This document shows positions 23,404-35,149 of a stretch of 64,000 nucleotides of DNA, piece by piece. The notes under the pieces are model-generated. The model saw only the letters and a program-made list of their open reading frames with translations, was not told where the DNA came from and made no database searches. Numbering within the stretch: position 1 is the first letter of the stretch; every line of letters starts with the position of its first letter. Source of the DNA: Exophiala sp. HKRS030 (lineage: Eukaryota; Ascomycota; Eurotiomycetes; Chaetothyriales; Herpotrichiellaceae); NCBI GenBank assembly GCA_023897205.1, contig JAHWDD010000006.1, forward strand, positions 4,092,001-4,156,000, read 5' to 3'. The position numbers and the translations under genes are program-made.

Positions 23404-24288
23404 TCAGTTAGTATCTGTGTAGCCACGCAGTTGAATTTTGATGGTGAAGATAGGTTCGTGCTTGGCGTCCCAGCCAACAGTTTCTGTACTAATACTAGAT
23501 GAGATATGGCCCATGCACGCCTTGACCGGGGGCGTATCGGCAGTATACCCCCGGATACTTGTGCTGCACATGACGACCACATCCGCGTAAACAAGCCGCG
23601 GGCTTTGTACAATCAATATCTGATGGGTTGCTGGTCAGCTCAGCAAGCAATCGCATGTGGGGGCATTGGATGATTGACTTAGCTCATCCCAAGACATCGG
23701 CACAAGCAACTCGTGCTTCTCAAGCGGCAATAACCGCCCTGAAACGAGAATGCAAGTATCGGGGTCCCTAGATTCCCAAGCTACTCCACATGCTGGATTC
23801 GACGTTGAAGTGGTCATTGGCAATGGTACTTCAATCCCGAATTGGATCCATTCGACTGGGCAGTTGCTTACGTTGGGCCCTGTTGCCCATGCTTTGTCGT
23901 CATACATATCGCAAGGGGATTGATCAAGCCGACCTTTCTGTCTTAATGTGACGACTGATTAGTCCAGGCGCTGGTGTGGCGATTGTTTTTTTAGATGGCG
24001 CGGCTTTTGCAGTAGCAATGCACTTTGCATTGAGTCCATCACGATTGGCAGCTGCATCAAGAGAGATCAGCGAGTTACGGTGCACCGGTTAGAGAGAACA
24101 GACTAGTCTGTTCAGGTATTACATACAGCATATCGCTAGCAGAGGAGAGCAAGAAGCCTGAAGTGTTTCTATGGACGTGGATGTTGAATGCAGACTTACA
24201 CAATCTGATAATGGCTTCTGATTTGACCCTGCACGCGATGTGATGCTGAAACGCACGTAAAAGCAGAATGGTCGTTCGGCGCATGGCT
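23404..24288 (-). CDS. Unrecognised multi-exon gene upstream of gentisate dioxygenase
   Basis: I do not recognise this protein. On the minus strand there are protein-like open segments separated by plausible introns. One runs about 23931-23694 and includes DQSPCDMYDDKAWATGPN, PVEWIQFGIEVPLPM and SGRLLPLEKHELLVPMSWDEL. Another runs about 23634-23404 and includes SPRLVYADVVVMCSTSIRGY, ACMGHISSSISTETVGWD and IFTIKIQLRGYTDTN with a stop at 23404-23406. A putative GTCAAT...CATCAG intron lies between them, although the phase is not clean. Two earlier segments (from an ATG near 24282, and about 24048-23930, after a GTAAGT donor and GATGCAG acceptor) may be first exons. The end lies only 14 bp from the preferred gentisate dioxygenase ATG on the same strand, unusually tight for fungi. 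Exon structure is provisional. Confidence 0.45.
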
Positions 24289-24676
24289 AGAGCTGTAGAA
24301 GCACTTCGTTCGTGATTTCTAAAACGATCTTAGTCGTCTGCTCACGATATGCTAGGTCTGGTGATAGCGGTTCTCCATCCCTGGCTCTATCTCAAGATGC
24401 CACGTGAACCCAAAATGTTTCATAGACCGCAAAACTTCGCTTCATGGGTCCGCGCCGAAATAGATAGCCAAAATTCCCATCAACCAGACACACATGACTT
24501 TTTCCACCTTCCCAAGATCTTCAGATGCTTTCGCTTGCTTGACGGCAAGCAAAAAGGGCGCCAAATCAAGGCAGATCTTCGATGAGAACACTCCAGCATT
24601 CGAGGTCGACATCGATGTCCGTGTCGTGGCCCGGCTGCGGTTTCTTTAGCACGGAGCTCCTTGAGATGGTAGACAT

Positions 24677-27175
24677 TCACGGTTCACTTACAAATTCGAG
24701 ATCTGCTTGATCAATACAGCCAATGTCATTGTGCCTTGTAGAAACCGGACTCGACGCCGTTATTTGTCTCATCTCCGTTTGGGTTGTACGGGCTTTCCTT
24801 GCGACTTCCGCAAGCTGCCGAACGATGGAGAATGATAGTTCGAAGTCTGTCAGAACTTCCAATCGTGCAAAATACCCTGCTGCAATGTCCAGCAAAGCAA
24901 TGTTTTCTGGCACCATTTCCGAGAAAATGTCGCGCATGATAATCACAAAGATGATAATAGCGCTCATCATTGGAAGGAAAAAGCTCTGGCTAAAGCGGGT
25001 GTAAGTATTTGTCTAATCTGCCGGAATTTGAATAGAGCCTTACGAAGACAACGAGTCGACGCAGAGGACGAGCTTTGTGGTGGCCAATATACTGTGACGT
25101 GCCGCAGAAAGTGCTCGTGAGACACTAAACGTGGCCGGACGTTGGTTCGAAAGGATGGAACCCTCGGTATTGAACAGTTTCGATGTCCAAGGATAGATCA
25201 CGACAGAATGCAGGTGAAGCACGCTTGTGTGATAGCAACGATCAAAGTATTCAAGTAGTGCGGATTTGCTCCAGGGAGATGTACTCTCGGTAGACCTTTC
25301 GGCAGGCTTGTCGAATGATACGGATACCTCATCTCTCCATCTTTGAAGCTCGTGGTCCAACTGGTATATATCATCAACGGTATCGGTCCGTGACTGATCA
25401 GTGGCTGTCGCAAGTCCAATGCGTCTAGATATTCGAGAAGAGAGCTTTGCATGTTCAATCGCTTCTAGACAGAAGGTCAAATCAGCAGAGGATCCAGGAA
25501 AGCTTATGGAAGGGACGTCGCAATTAATCTCAGAATCATCGATAACCTTGGCATTGTCAGTACGACCGAGAGAGATGTTTAGAACACACACCGAAGATCT
25601 TCCCGATCGGCTAGTTACCAATTTTTCGCAGCAATATATGGCCCAAAACAGATAGCTTCTCTGCTGAGTTTCGAGCTGCGAGAGCCGCCACATGGGTGAT
25701 GGCTTTCGATGTAGGCCTTTCGATTGAACCAGCCTCATCATGCATGACGAGAGCATGAACTCCAAGACCGGTCCCCTAAGCCATCCACGAAGAATGTCTC
25801 GAAGTCCTGTCAGCCACAGCAGCCTAAACGAACGTGACATAGCTTACCATCAAAGCTAAAGCCTGAACAGCCACGAGCGTGGTGGGAGTGTATAGAAGCT
25901 CACTGTGCACAGTCATGGCATTTTCAAAAAACCGCCACGCTTGTTGGTGCGCCACTTTAAATGGAATTGCGTCGTCCGTCGATAGCACAGTGCGACACCC
26001 GAATGCCAATACCATGTTTTTCAAGGCAAACCATGCCGAATCTGTCGTTTGCAGAACAGTAATTGCCTGAAAATCCCGGTCCAGAGCTTCGTATGTGGGC
26101 TTGTGCACGACGCCATGTAGAGCAGGAACGCTCGCGTGAAAGAATGCTAGATAGACAGTCAGTTTTGAGCCAGGGATTCATCGTAGAGACAATTACCGTC
26201 AGCGTACTGGCGAGCAGTGGCATCACTAATCTCATTGCTGGGAAATTTGTCGATCGACCCCCGAAGCTTGATACGCTTCGTCCAGTTTCTGAGTAGAGTA
26301 GACGATACCTGCTCGAATTCAGGACTACCCGCCTGTTGGCAGACCCATCTTGTACCTGGGACAGAGCAGAGAGAAAGCCATGACCCGGATCCTGACGCGG
26401 CGTCAGCTGTTTGTTCTTATCATCTAGAACGAGATTATCAACCATGGTACTCCCAACCAATCTGAAATTAAGCTATTAGCGTAGTGACCGCCTTGTTCAT
26501 GGTAATGGCTTACATTGTCTAATGGTATGGTTGCATCTTCAACACAGCAGGTTTCCAGAGCTTCCAATTATCAGTCGATGTTTCTGACTGAATGACATCG
26601 AACATATCGTCGACAAACAGCACGGGAGTCGTTGTGCAGTCCTGTACTTCACGAAAGGGAGACTTACTATCATTGACAGGATCTTTCGCTGCTTGTACAA
26701 CATCCCGGTGTAATGGCCCTTCAGTCGAGATGAAAGTTTGCGTTGCCACCAGGACTCTTGGATCAGTCACAGTATCCCAGCGCCCATCCAGAGGAGTTCC
26801 CGCATAGCCTGCCCATTGTCCGTCGAAGACAGCATGGGACTCGAGAGAAGCTGCTACCAGTTGCGGCACCTTGTAAGTACCCTTTAGCCCTCGTGTCTCT
26901 TTGACCGAAGGTCCAGTGCTCGAATGTCTCCGACCTCGGCGAGATAGGGGATAAAAGCAAATCTGGTTATGTCTCTTCTCAGACGGAGTTAGTATAGCAA
27001 AGCATCTGCTCACGTTGTCACTGACCATGCAGTTGCTACATCTCGTGCCACCATTGCCTGCAACGCATTAATCGATTTACTTGAATATGAGGCCTCATTC
27101 TCACTAACATCGGATCTTCTTTTGCCGGCAATAAGAACAAGCTCCTTTAGGCGCTTCAAGAAGCTTTTCATCCAT
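24677..27175 (-). CDS. Zn2Cys6 transcription factor (TF-1), fungal-specific domain
   Basis: Binuclear zinc-cluster regulator. From the ATG at 27175 the spliced start gives CSYCRQKKIRC-NGGTRCSNCM-VSDNIC, an exact CX2CX6CX5CX2CX6C motif. It is split by introns 27058-27108 and 26963-27013 (both 51 nt, the second with TACTAAC). An ATG at 27340 in the same frame is possible. Later blocks are SWLSLCSVPGTRWV, FFHASVPALHGVVHKPTYE (after intron 26147-26196), VRLVQSKGLH-type sequence, and YLFWAIYCCEKLVTSRSGR, with introns 25807-25847, 25547-25591 and 24990-25043, ending in hydrophobic helices at 24677. Two junctions are uncertain: about 26400-26530, where the frame or intron is unclear, and 25773-25776, where one missing base in a C4 run breaks FVDGLG-GPVLEF. 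It is divergent from the FAD monooxygenase, so it may control the cluster. Confidence 0.82.
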
Positions 27176-27558
27176 GCTGCGAAGCGTACTGCGGATAGAT
27201 GACTTGCCAACGGAGAGTTCGAGGTTTTCTGGCCTCCCTATCTGGCTGAGGCACATAGGGTCCCCGCATTTAGCTGCATTAGAGTTGATCGGCAAAGTGC
27301 CAGTGCATTTGCAGAGACTCCAAAGACAAAAAATGCTCATTCAACCGGGGAGGACGTTCCGACTTCCCGGCAACAAAAGCCGGCAGCGCTTACATGCACA
27401 TCAACCTACTTCGAGTCTACCTACGTTCTTGTCGTTTCCTATTGGTCAGACAAGAGGTCCGTCAAGGGAATTTAAGTCGCACGCTGCGCTCGCCAGAGCA
27501 GCACCATCGACGAGTTTCTTTGCTGGATAGTGGGTTCAATTTCCTGGTCAAGGGATCT
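27176..27558. promoter_or_regulatory. Divergent promoter, TF-1 / FAD monooxygenase
   Basis: The ~380 bp between the two divergent starts should hold both promoters. If TF-1 starts at the upstream ATG at 27340 the shared region shrinks to 218 bp. No operator was identified by eye; inverted CGG triplets would be the expected Zn2Cys6 target. Confidence 0.5.
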
Positions 27559-29238
27559 ATGGCTTCTTACCCTTCCGAGGTCTTTGCCGTGATTGTGGGG
27601 GCGGTCCCATTGGTCTCACCGTTGCACTGGCTCTGGCACATTATGGATATAGCAGCGTTGTATTAGAACGCCATGCAGAACGTATGGACCAGCCTAAAGC
27701 ACACGTGCTCAACCCGCGAACACTTGAGATCTACCGCCAACTTGGAATCGATTTGGAAGTACTCCGGAAAGCCGGTGTTCCACCTCACGAAGCCGATGTG
27801 GTTCGATTCGCTGAGTCCATGATCGGCCACGAGTATGCCGTGATTGATAGACTTCAAGACCCCGACCAGTCAATATCACCGGAACCGATGTTCAACGTTG
27901 CGCAACCCTTTCTCGAAGAACATCTCCTAAATATCTCACGAGCCACAGGGAACGTCGCATATTTCCGGCAGTCTGAGTGGCAGACCGCGAATGAGTGCGC
28001 AGAGGGGATTCTGTCCAGAGTCTTTTGTAAAAGATCACAATCGCAGCATACAATCATAAGCAAATATCTCATAGGTTGTGATGGAGCTAAAGCACGGTCT
28101 CGGGATGCTCTGGCTATTCAGTTTGATCCCTTACATGGCACGGAACAGGAAGTCTTGCACTACGTGTCCATTCATTTCAAAGCTGATTTATCTCATATGA
28201 AGACTGGCTTACTTTGGTTTATCGTTAACAAGGGTGGAACCGGCACCTTTATCGCATACAACAGGAAGAGCAGCTGGGTTTATTTCACACGTTATAATCC
28301 AGTGACCAGCCCAAAAAGCACATTCACATCTGAGTATCTGAAGCAACTAGTTTTCAGGGTATTATAAACCTTCTAGTCATAATTGAACCATTGCTAATGA
28401 TGTGCAGGCCATCGGGAAAGAGATACCCGACTACGAAGAAATTGGTATCACAATCTGGACAACCTCTCCTCAGCTAGCTCGGACCTATCGTTCGCCAATT
28501 ATACGGAATGCTTTCTTGGCGGGTGATGCTGCCCACAGCTTCCCACCTACGGGAGGCCTTGGGGTCAATACGGGGGTTGCTGACGTGCAGAACTTGGTGT
28601 GGAAGATACATGCAGTTGAATCGCAGTGGGCAGACCCGACCCTGTTGGATAGTGTCACTGCTGAGCGCTTGCCGGTGGCGAGAGAAAACTGTCGCCAAAG
28701 CAAAGTGAATGAAAGGAAGATTTTCCGCCTGATCGATGGCATCATTCAGCACGGTCTTACTGCTCAAGAGATTCTTTCCAACCCCGCCATGTGCAAGGAG
28801 ATACAACGAGACGTCGACGAAAATCGTGAGCATTTTCACTCCTTGAATTTGCAGCTAGGATATGTGTACGGTCGGAACATGAGACGTGGGCCAAGTGACT
28901 ATCAGAAGGAGGCAGTTCCCGGTGCAAGACTGCCACATTTCTGGATCGAAAAGAATGGTCGCAAACTGTCAACATTGGACTTAATAGACGGAATGGGCTT
29001 CATTTTGCTATGTACTCCTGGTTTTACGAATTTCTCTGTCTTGGATGCTGGGAGAGCAGTGGCTGTAGAGATCCGGCAGATAGGCAGGGATTTTCACGAC
29101 CCTTCTGGTGACTTCACGAGATTCCTGCATGAATCATCGGTCGAATCACTCCTCATCAGGCCAGACCAACACATTGTCGGGCCTGCAGCCACTTCCGAAG
29201 CGGCAATACTATTGCTGAGTCGCTATTTGGGATGCTAA
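27559..29238 (+). CDS. FAD-dependent aromatic monooxygenase (MhpA/PHBH-like)
   Basis: Class A flavoprotein hydroxylase (PF01494-type) for phenolic substrates. Start ATG 27559 (MASYPSEVFAVIVG). The FAD-binding GxGxxG should read VGGGPIGLTVALALAHYGY, but the G run at 27597-27601 is one base short, so the frame shifts there; all downstream sequence is open. Further blocks: HVLNPRTLEIYRQLGI, YLIGCDGAKARSRDAL with the DG motif, then a 49-nt intron (28359-28407, GCTAATG branch), RNAFLAGDAAHSFPPTGGLGVNTGV (second FAD motif with GD), and a C-terminal thioredoxin-like region ending SRYLGC. Next to gentisate dioxygenase and an FAH hydrolase, a role in forming gentisate (for example from 3-hydroxybenzoate or salicylate) is inferred; the true substrate cannot be read. 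Confidence 0.85.
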
Positions 29239-29623
29239 ATTCCCATTTCGTAGTTGACATTCCAATGCTTCAGTCCTAAGGAAAAGCTGGTGATCTCAGC
29301 GCACATAGAAATACAGGGACAACTTTCCAGCAGTCACAGCATGTCAATATTATTAGCTCTGAAGAATCTCAAATCTAGGTCAAACGGTCACTGCCTAGTA
29401 CCGTGCAAGTTGAGGTAACCATAAGACATTTTCGCTATGCTTTCCCTGCGGGAAGTGAAGTTGGATCATCAACTAGCCACTTTGATCACTCAAACTTTCC
29501 CGACATCCCGATAGCCTCTGTGATATCTCGTCCGGAGCTCGGCGAGCCATATTTAATCTTAACTTCTGAGTACTATCATGGCTGTTACACGAGGCCCAAT
29601 AAAGACCTACCTGAGCATTTACG
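29239..29623. other. Intergenic, promoter of the FAH-family gene
   Basis: About 385 bp between two same-strand genes, with no distinct element recognised. Confidence 0.5.
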
Positions 29624-30629
29624 ATGACTTTGCCGTGGAAACGACTGATCCGCTTCGAAGCCTGTGATGGTCGTATTCTTCGTGGTGAGCCTATCATCGA
29701 AGATCGGGATATCGATATTGGACAGGTGACAGCGTTAACGGGCCTCAAGGCACGTATCTTGAGCGGGTCGGACATCTTCGATCGCACAGGCGCAACAAAG
29801 CTTACAGATGAGGTGGTATCAGTAAGCCGCGTGCTTGGCCCGCTGGCGTCTGGCGATGTGCCCATAATGCGCTGCATCGGCTTGAACTATAAGACACACA
29901 GTAGGAAAATATCGCCCACTGTCTGGTACACCTGGATACTTATGATAGCAGTCGCCGAAACGGGTCGTCCGCCGCCTCCCATGCCGAGCCTTTTCATCAA
30001 GCCACGAACTTGTGTTCACGACCATAACGCCGACGTCGTTATACCGCCTATTTGCCAAGATGATCAAGCTGACTATGAAGGAGAGCTATGCTTCGTCATA
30101 GGCGAAAATGCTAAGAACGTGTCACTCAACGATGCCACACGATTCATTGGAGCATATACTTGCGGTAACGATATTTCGTCGCGGAAATGGCAACGTGACC
30201 CGAAACTAGCTGGCAGTCTCCCTCAGTGGAGCTATAGCAAGAGCTTCGACACTTTTGCACCACTTGGACCGTGTCTAGTCTCAGCTGACCTGGTCAATCC
30301 AAAGAACATGCATCTCACTACCACTGTCAACGGAGAGCAAAGACAGTCCTCCAGCGTGGGCGATCTACTGTTTGACTGTGCGTATCTTGTACACTTTTTT
30401 AGCCAAGGGCAGACGTTAGAGAAAGGTACAGTTTTCATGACTGGCACCCCTGGCGGTAAGTCTACGCAGTCCAGCGATGTATTCGATCTGCTAACAGCTG
30501 CTGTGCTCAGGTGTTGGTGACCGATTGAGGCCACCACGGTATCTCCGACCGGGAGATGTAGTGACTGTACACATAACCCAGATTGGCACTTTGAGGAATG
30601 GTATCGTGTTTGAGGAGAATCCGAGATGA
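29624..30629 (+). CDS. FAH-family hydrolase, probable fumarylpyruvate hydrolase
   Basis: Fumarylacetoacetate hydrolase family (FAHD1-like), cleaving a 2,4-diketo acid C-C bond with a Mg/Mn centre. Start 29624. Intron 1 is 29901-29951 (GTAGGA...TAGCAG), joining IGLNYKTH to AETGRPPPPMPSLFIKP. Intron 2 is 30456-30510 (GTAAGT...CTCAG, GCTAAC branch), after which the frame reads VGDRLRPPRYLRPGDVVTV to a stop at 30627-30629. The family blocks DYEGELCFVIG, GNDISSRKWQ, KSFDTFAPLGPCL and MTGTPGGVG are present, including acidic metal ligands in YEGEL. In the gentisate route this step would yield fumarate (or maleate) and pyruvate. Fit of family, size (about 300 residues) and context is good. Confidence 0.88.
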
Positions 30630-31464
30630 TCGACGACAAAGGACGTTGTCACGAGAAAATTCTATGTTCGGTGTAGGGAAGGATGCTGCTGCTCTGTTCA
30701 ACAATTCATTTATCATCAAAATTCAAACAAAATGCATCCTTTATGCCCCACTGATATGTGGAATATAGTAGACGTCCTGTGCTTATGAGAGATCCTCTCG
30801 TAGCAGTATACTAAAATCACCCCTTGTCGTCTATGCCTCACATGTTTCGAAATGAGTCTGTAGATCTATATGACAGCATCGAATCCTTTCTCTTCAAGAT
30901 CGCTGGGTTCAGAAATCTCGAAGGTCGAGTCAGCCTTGTTCATTGTTTTTATAAATTATGCATCTCAACTTGATCTTCGTACCGGTCTAGCCAAGCAAAG
31001 ATGAAGCGCAAAGGAGATAATTCACATAGCACGACAACTTTTGGCATTTTCAGTGCGCAGGTAAACACCAAGACCACTACTGATGCCTCAAAATCTCATG
31101 CATCCCAGCCCTTTACTCTCCCTACAATCAAGGAGAGAATGTGTCCTCTGTGCTTTCCAACATTGGTGAAGGTTCCTCTTCTTAATTTGGCTTGCTACAT
31201 GGGCCTTGAGCATACGCTGACCAGACCGAATGCCAGTCCACTAAACAGACGACTATGTCAAATCTAAGATTAAGGACCGAAAAGAGAGGCCAACAGCAAA
31301 TCACGAAAATAATCATTACAAATTGTTGTAGTACATATAGTGGCTGGAGACCCATCGTAGTGTTGAGCTCGGGACCAGCAGTGAGTTCTTGGCTCGTGTC
31401 TCAAGCACACTTGGTAGAGGGTTATATCTGCGCTTCAGCAACGTGTATTTCTCGAAGAGCAGTA
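30630..31464. other. Intergenic, no gene seen
   Basis: An 88-codon open frame at 31001-31267 has no protein-like features. No other candidate seen. Confidence 0.5.
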
Positions 31465-31956
31465 CTACTTGGAAATGCCAGAGTACGCTTTCCACACTTT
31501 CAAACGTGGCCGGTCTGCCTCGGTCGTGTCGATCTCCGCCCTGGCAGCAAATTCAACCTCTGTAGACGACGAGTCCGACTTGCTCACAGTGACTAATGTG
31601 CCCACAAGGACAAGATCTGTAGCACTTCTGTTGGCTACGAAGACCTTTTCGATACTATGACACCGTGCCTTTACGGTGATCCAAGCATTCTCTCGACAAT
31701 GGAGTAATTCTATGTGGAAACTGGTCAGCAAAATGCCTTATTTACGAATACCAAGACACGACCTGCCTGCTCTTCCTTCGAATGACCCGTTGCTGGATTG
31801 GAAGGCACCATTTGGGCTGAAGACTTCATTGGCCAGAACTTCGCTGGTGCAAGGATCGTTGAGATCAACGAGCTCGAGAAAACGAAGCAGCAAACTTTCA
31901 ATTGATTCAGGAATGGGTATTCTAGACCAGCTTGTGTTTGCGAATGGATGCGCCAT
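31465..31956 (-). CDS. SnoaL-like (NTF2-fold) protein
   Basis: Small alpha+beta-barrel protein of the SnoaL-like group, often accessory enzymes or ring-hydroxylating-dioxygenase beta-type folds. Start at 31956 (MAHPFANTSWSRIPIPESIE). The first exon gives LLLRFLELVDLNDPCTSEVL and PNGAFQSSNGSFEGRAG. A 53-nt intron (31710-31762, GTCGTG...CACATAG with a GCTGAC branch) joins EGRA to ELLHCRENAWITVKARCHSI. The rest, VANRSATDLVLVGTLVTVS and VEFAARAEIDT, alternates as expected for beta strands. Stop at 31465. About 146 residues, usual for the fold. Function in the cluster is unknown. Confidence 0.72.
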
Positions 31957-32378
31957 TACTACCTTGCAAAAGTCGGTTGTTACAACCTCTGGAGTGTAAG
32001 GAACGAACAGCTTCGATTAGATGAGCGAATGCGTAGTGACTTTCCAGTCCATACATCTTGCCAGGGCCCTCGCCATGGCCTCGTAAATCACCGTGCAGTC
32101 CGCTGGGGTTTGGTCAGCCGGCGTCAAAATTATGGGCCCGACCAACAGATCTAGCCTGGCTACCTAGGTTATGAAGAAGAGTTCCAGGCCCCGATCATCC
32201 TCGGGCCACCGGGCCAGCTTCCCCGCTCATCACACTCGATATGCAAAGATGATGGTTCCCGTGTCCTTCCCCGTCCATCTTTCCGGGTTTGTTCGTGCGT
32301 TTGATGATTGTGCGCCTGCGGAAGTGCATCCGTAACAAGCTACCAAGAACCACTTGGTCGATTCCAACACCGGGTGTG
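31957..32378. promoter_or_regulatory. Divergent promoter, SnoaL-like / TF-2
   Basis: About 420 bp shared by two divergent genes. No specific operator recognised. Confidence 0.45.
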
Positions 32379-34972
32379 ATGGCAGACCGTGAGAACGAAG
32401 CATGTCCAAAGCGTAGGCGCGTTGCCGTTGCCTGCAGTTCGTGCCGACAGAGGAAATCGAGAGTAAGCCTTGCAAAACAACCGGGAATGCTACTACACTC
32501 TGACATGACCAGTGCAATGGTGCAGCACCTACTTGTGATCAATGCAGAGAGCTGGGGATTGAGTGCTTGTATACACATCTCCCCAAGTCGCCTTCACTGT
32601 CAATACGCTCTGCAATCTCTTGAGAGGAAGCATCTGACGATGGCAGCACGAATACAGCCGTTGAAGAACGCTTCAAGGCGATAGAGGACGCACTTCGGAT
32701 GCTTGCTCAGCAAGCTGCAAGGCAAGACACTGCTAATAATCCTGCCACTCGCCTCGAGAGAACGGCAACGACCAACGCAAGTGGCACTGAGACTTTCTCC
32801 CCGGTTATCTTGTCTAGTGCTCGTACCGATCATGTAGACGGTCTCGCACTAATTGATCAGCCTTTTGAGCAACACTCCCGATACTTTGGTTGGAAACACT
32901 TAAGCTACTTGAGTCTCTCTAACTCGCTATATAGGTCCTTCCTCAAATGTTGCGTTTCTGCTCGAAATATCCCGGGCGACCACCGCAACAGTCAGCCGAG
33001 TTGCCTCTTCGCATTCAAATGCGCCGTTACCAGCAGTCAGACCCCTGGTTTCCCGTGCCGCAACGCCGACGACTGCATATGTTCGTCAATCACATCACAC
33101 AGATGCTGTTGGTGCGGCTTCCCTACCGGATGAAGATCGCGTATCGCATCTGCTAGAGCTCTATTTCTCTGACACTGGCTTGCTGTTCCCATACATCAGT
33201 GAGCATCACTTACGGTCTAGGTATCAAGCACTGAAGAGAGACAACTTCTCCACCATCACACGACCGTTCCTTGGGCTTCTCAGCGCGATATTCGCCGTTG
33301 CCACCATAGTCAATACTGATCCAATGCAGACAATCTCACAAAAAATTGCCGAGGCTGATGTCTTTTATCGCTTGGGCGCGAGCCTAGCATCAGCCAGTAT
33401 ATTGCATCCGCCCAACATTGAGACAGGTAGACCAGCTCCAATATCCAATTTGTCAGGGGGCTCACGTTTCGAATAGTACAATATCTGCTTCTTCTATCGC
33501 AATATTGTCAGGGCACCCAGCGGCCCGACGAGGGTTGGGCCTTACATGGACTAGCTGTCCGCAACGCCATGCAGCTGGGCCTACACTCGAAGTCGCATAT
33601 TGAGGACTCTGATCGACTGGCCCAAGAGATCCGTAAAAGAGTGTGGTTTAATTGTTTTATTCTCGACAAGTACGTCTCCTCTGACTCTCCGAGCTTTTCA
33701 CTGAACTTCTTAGAACTCTGAGCATGACTCTTGGTCGAATCCCCAATATTCAGGATGAGTTCGTTGCGGGAGAACTTCCTCTGACCGTGCCTCTCGACAC
33801 GTTGATAGAACAGCCCGCTTCCTTGACTGGCCCATCATCGCCTGATGCCTCTACAAGCCCCACGTTTTTCAACGAGACAATGTGAGTCTGGCTTTATGGT
33901 ACTGTTTTGACAACGCTAAGCTGAATAGTAAAATGCATTTCGTGGTTGGTGCAACAATAAAAATGCTATATCGGAATAATCTGGATAACGAACCGTTAAC
34001 GGATCTCCCATCACTGGTGCAAGACATCGTGGAGCTCGATTCAAGGCTCGGCAAGTGGAAGGTGGGACTGCCGAGCGATTTGCGATACGACCACGACGTC
34101 ATATCAACTCAGGGACACAGCCTTTCGACCGGACGCCTGAAGGATTTGTTGCATCTTCGGTATCTCAATCTCAGGATCCTGATCCATCGCCCAGTGCTCA
34201 GGATGTCTCTCAGAAGATTGTCCGGCGCTTCTTCATCGTCCACGAGCACCCACGACCTGGATGAAATGTTTGAAAAGCCAAGCCTTACCATCCTACCCAC
34301 GGTAGCGATAGAACTCATTGACCTGGTCAATCGAGCAAGCGGACCAGTTCATCTGCTCGGTGCTTGGTGGTTCGCTCTCTACTACAGTGAGTTGACAGTA
34401 TGCAGTAACTCTCCGTTTCACTAACAGGCCTAGCCTTTAATGCAGCTTTGACAGTTTTTGCCTGTTTTCTGCTTCAATTATCCCAATCCAAGCAGCAATA
34501 CACGCGACTGGAGCTGGAATCTCTGAACGAGCTCGCTAAAAAACTACGTCTAGCTATTGACGTGATAGAGCGAGTTGGTAACGATGCAGTGCAGGCACAG
34601 AAGGCAGCCAAGGTTCTAGCAAAGCTCGTCGCGATCACGAACACAATATACGGACCATCGGTGAACATCACTTCAACTGGCAACGATAACTCCATGCAAA
34701 TATCACAAGAGCCGGCGATATCTGGACAAGCACAAACCCAGCAGCCTCTGCCTCGAGATTCAGCCCAACAACATTACCAACAAAACTCATACGGAACCAT
34801 ACCACCAAACGGCACCTCAGGTCTCCAAAGCCTGGGGTTTGATCAATACAGCAGCGATATTTTCAATGCCTTTGAAGATTTGCCCGCAGATTGGACGACG
34901 GTCGACATGGACTTTCTCACTCGGGAAGACAATATGGTTGGGATGAATCTGTCAAACACATTTACTATGTAA
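32379..34972 (+). CDS. Zn2Cys6 transcription factor (TF-2) with one in-frame TGA
   Basis: Start 32379 (MADRENEACPKRRRVAVA). Intron 32463-32512 splits the zinc cluster, giving CSSCRQRKSR-CNGAAPTCDQCRELGIEC. A TGA at 32621-32623 then interrupts an otherwise continuous frame (ASDDGSTNTAVEERFKAIED follows). No GT-AG intron that removes it keeps the frame. Downstream introns are 32889-32934, 33427-33476, 33670-33713, 33882-33928 and 34387-34427. They restore family blocks RYFGPSSNVAFLLEIS, LYFSDTGLLFPYI, GWALHGLAVRNAMQLGLHSK, RVWFNCFILDKTLSMTLGR and LRILIHRPVLRM, and the frame runs to 34972. Because every intron is intact, the stop is either a recent nonsense mutation or a base error. If real, only the DNA-binding end would be made. 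Confidence 0.82.
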
Positions 34973-35149
34973 ATCTCGGTTTCTTTGGCTTGCTAGGACA
35001 GTTGCAGATGTAGCATAAAAATGGTCCTTGTGAAAGCACGAGTGCACTGTCTACTTCCCAGGTGATGGGGAAGTTTTAATCTGCATACGTGCGACACCAA
35101 CAAAGAGCTGGAGAGCAACAATCAGGTAGAGCCGAAGAGGTTATCTCAT

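Noticed and set aside
31001..31267. 88-codon plus-strand frame
   Set aside because: No start context, no domain, no neighbouring exons; likely chance.
32570..32625. Intron GTATAC...TTGAG removing the TGA in TF-2
   Set aside because: The 56-nt piece has GT-AG ends but splicing it runs into another stop within four codons.
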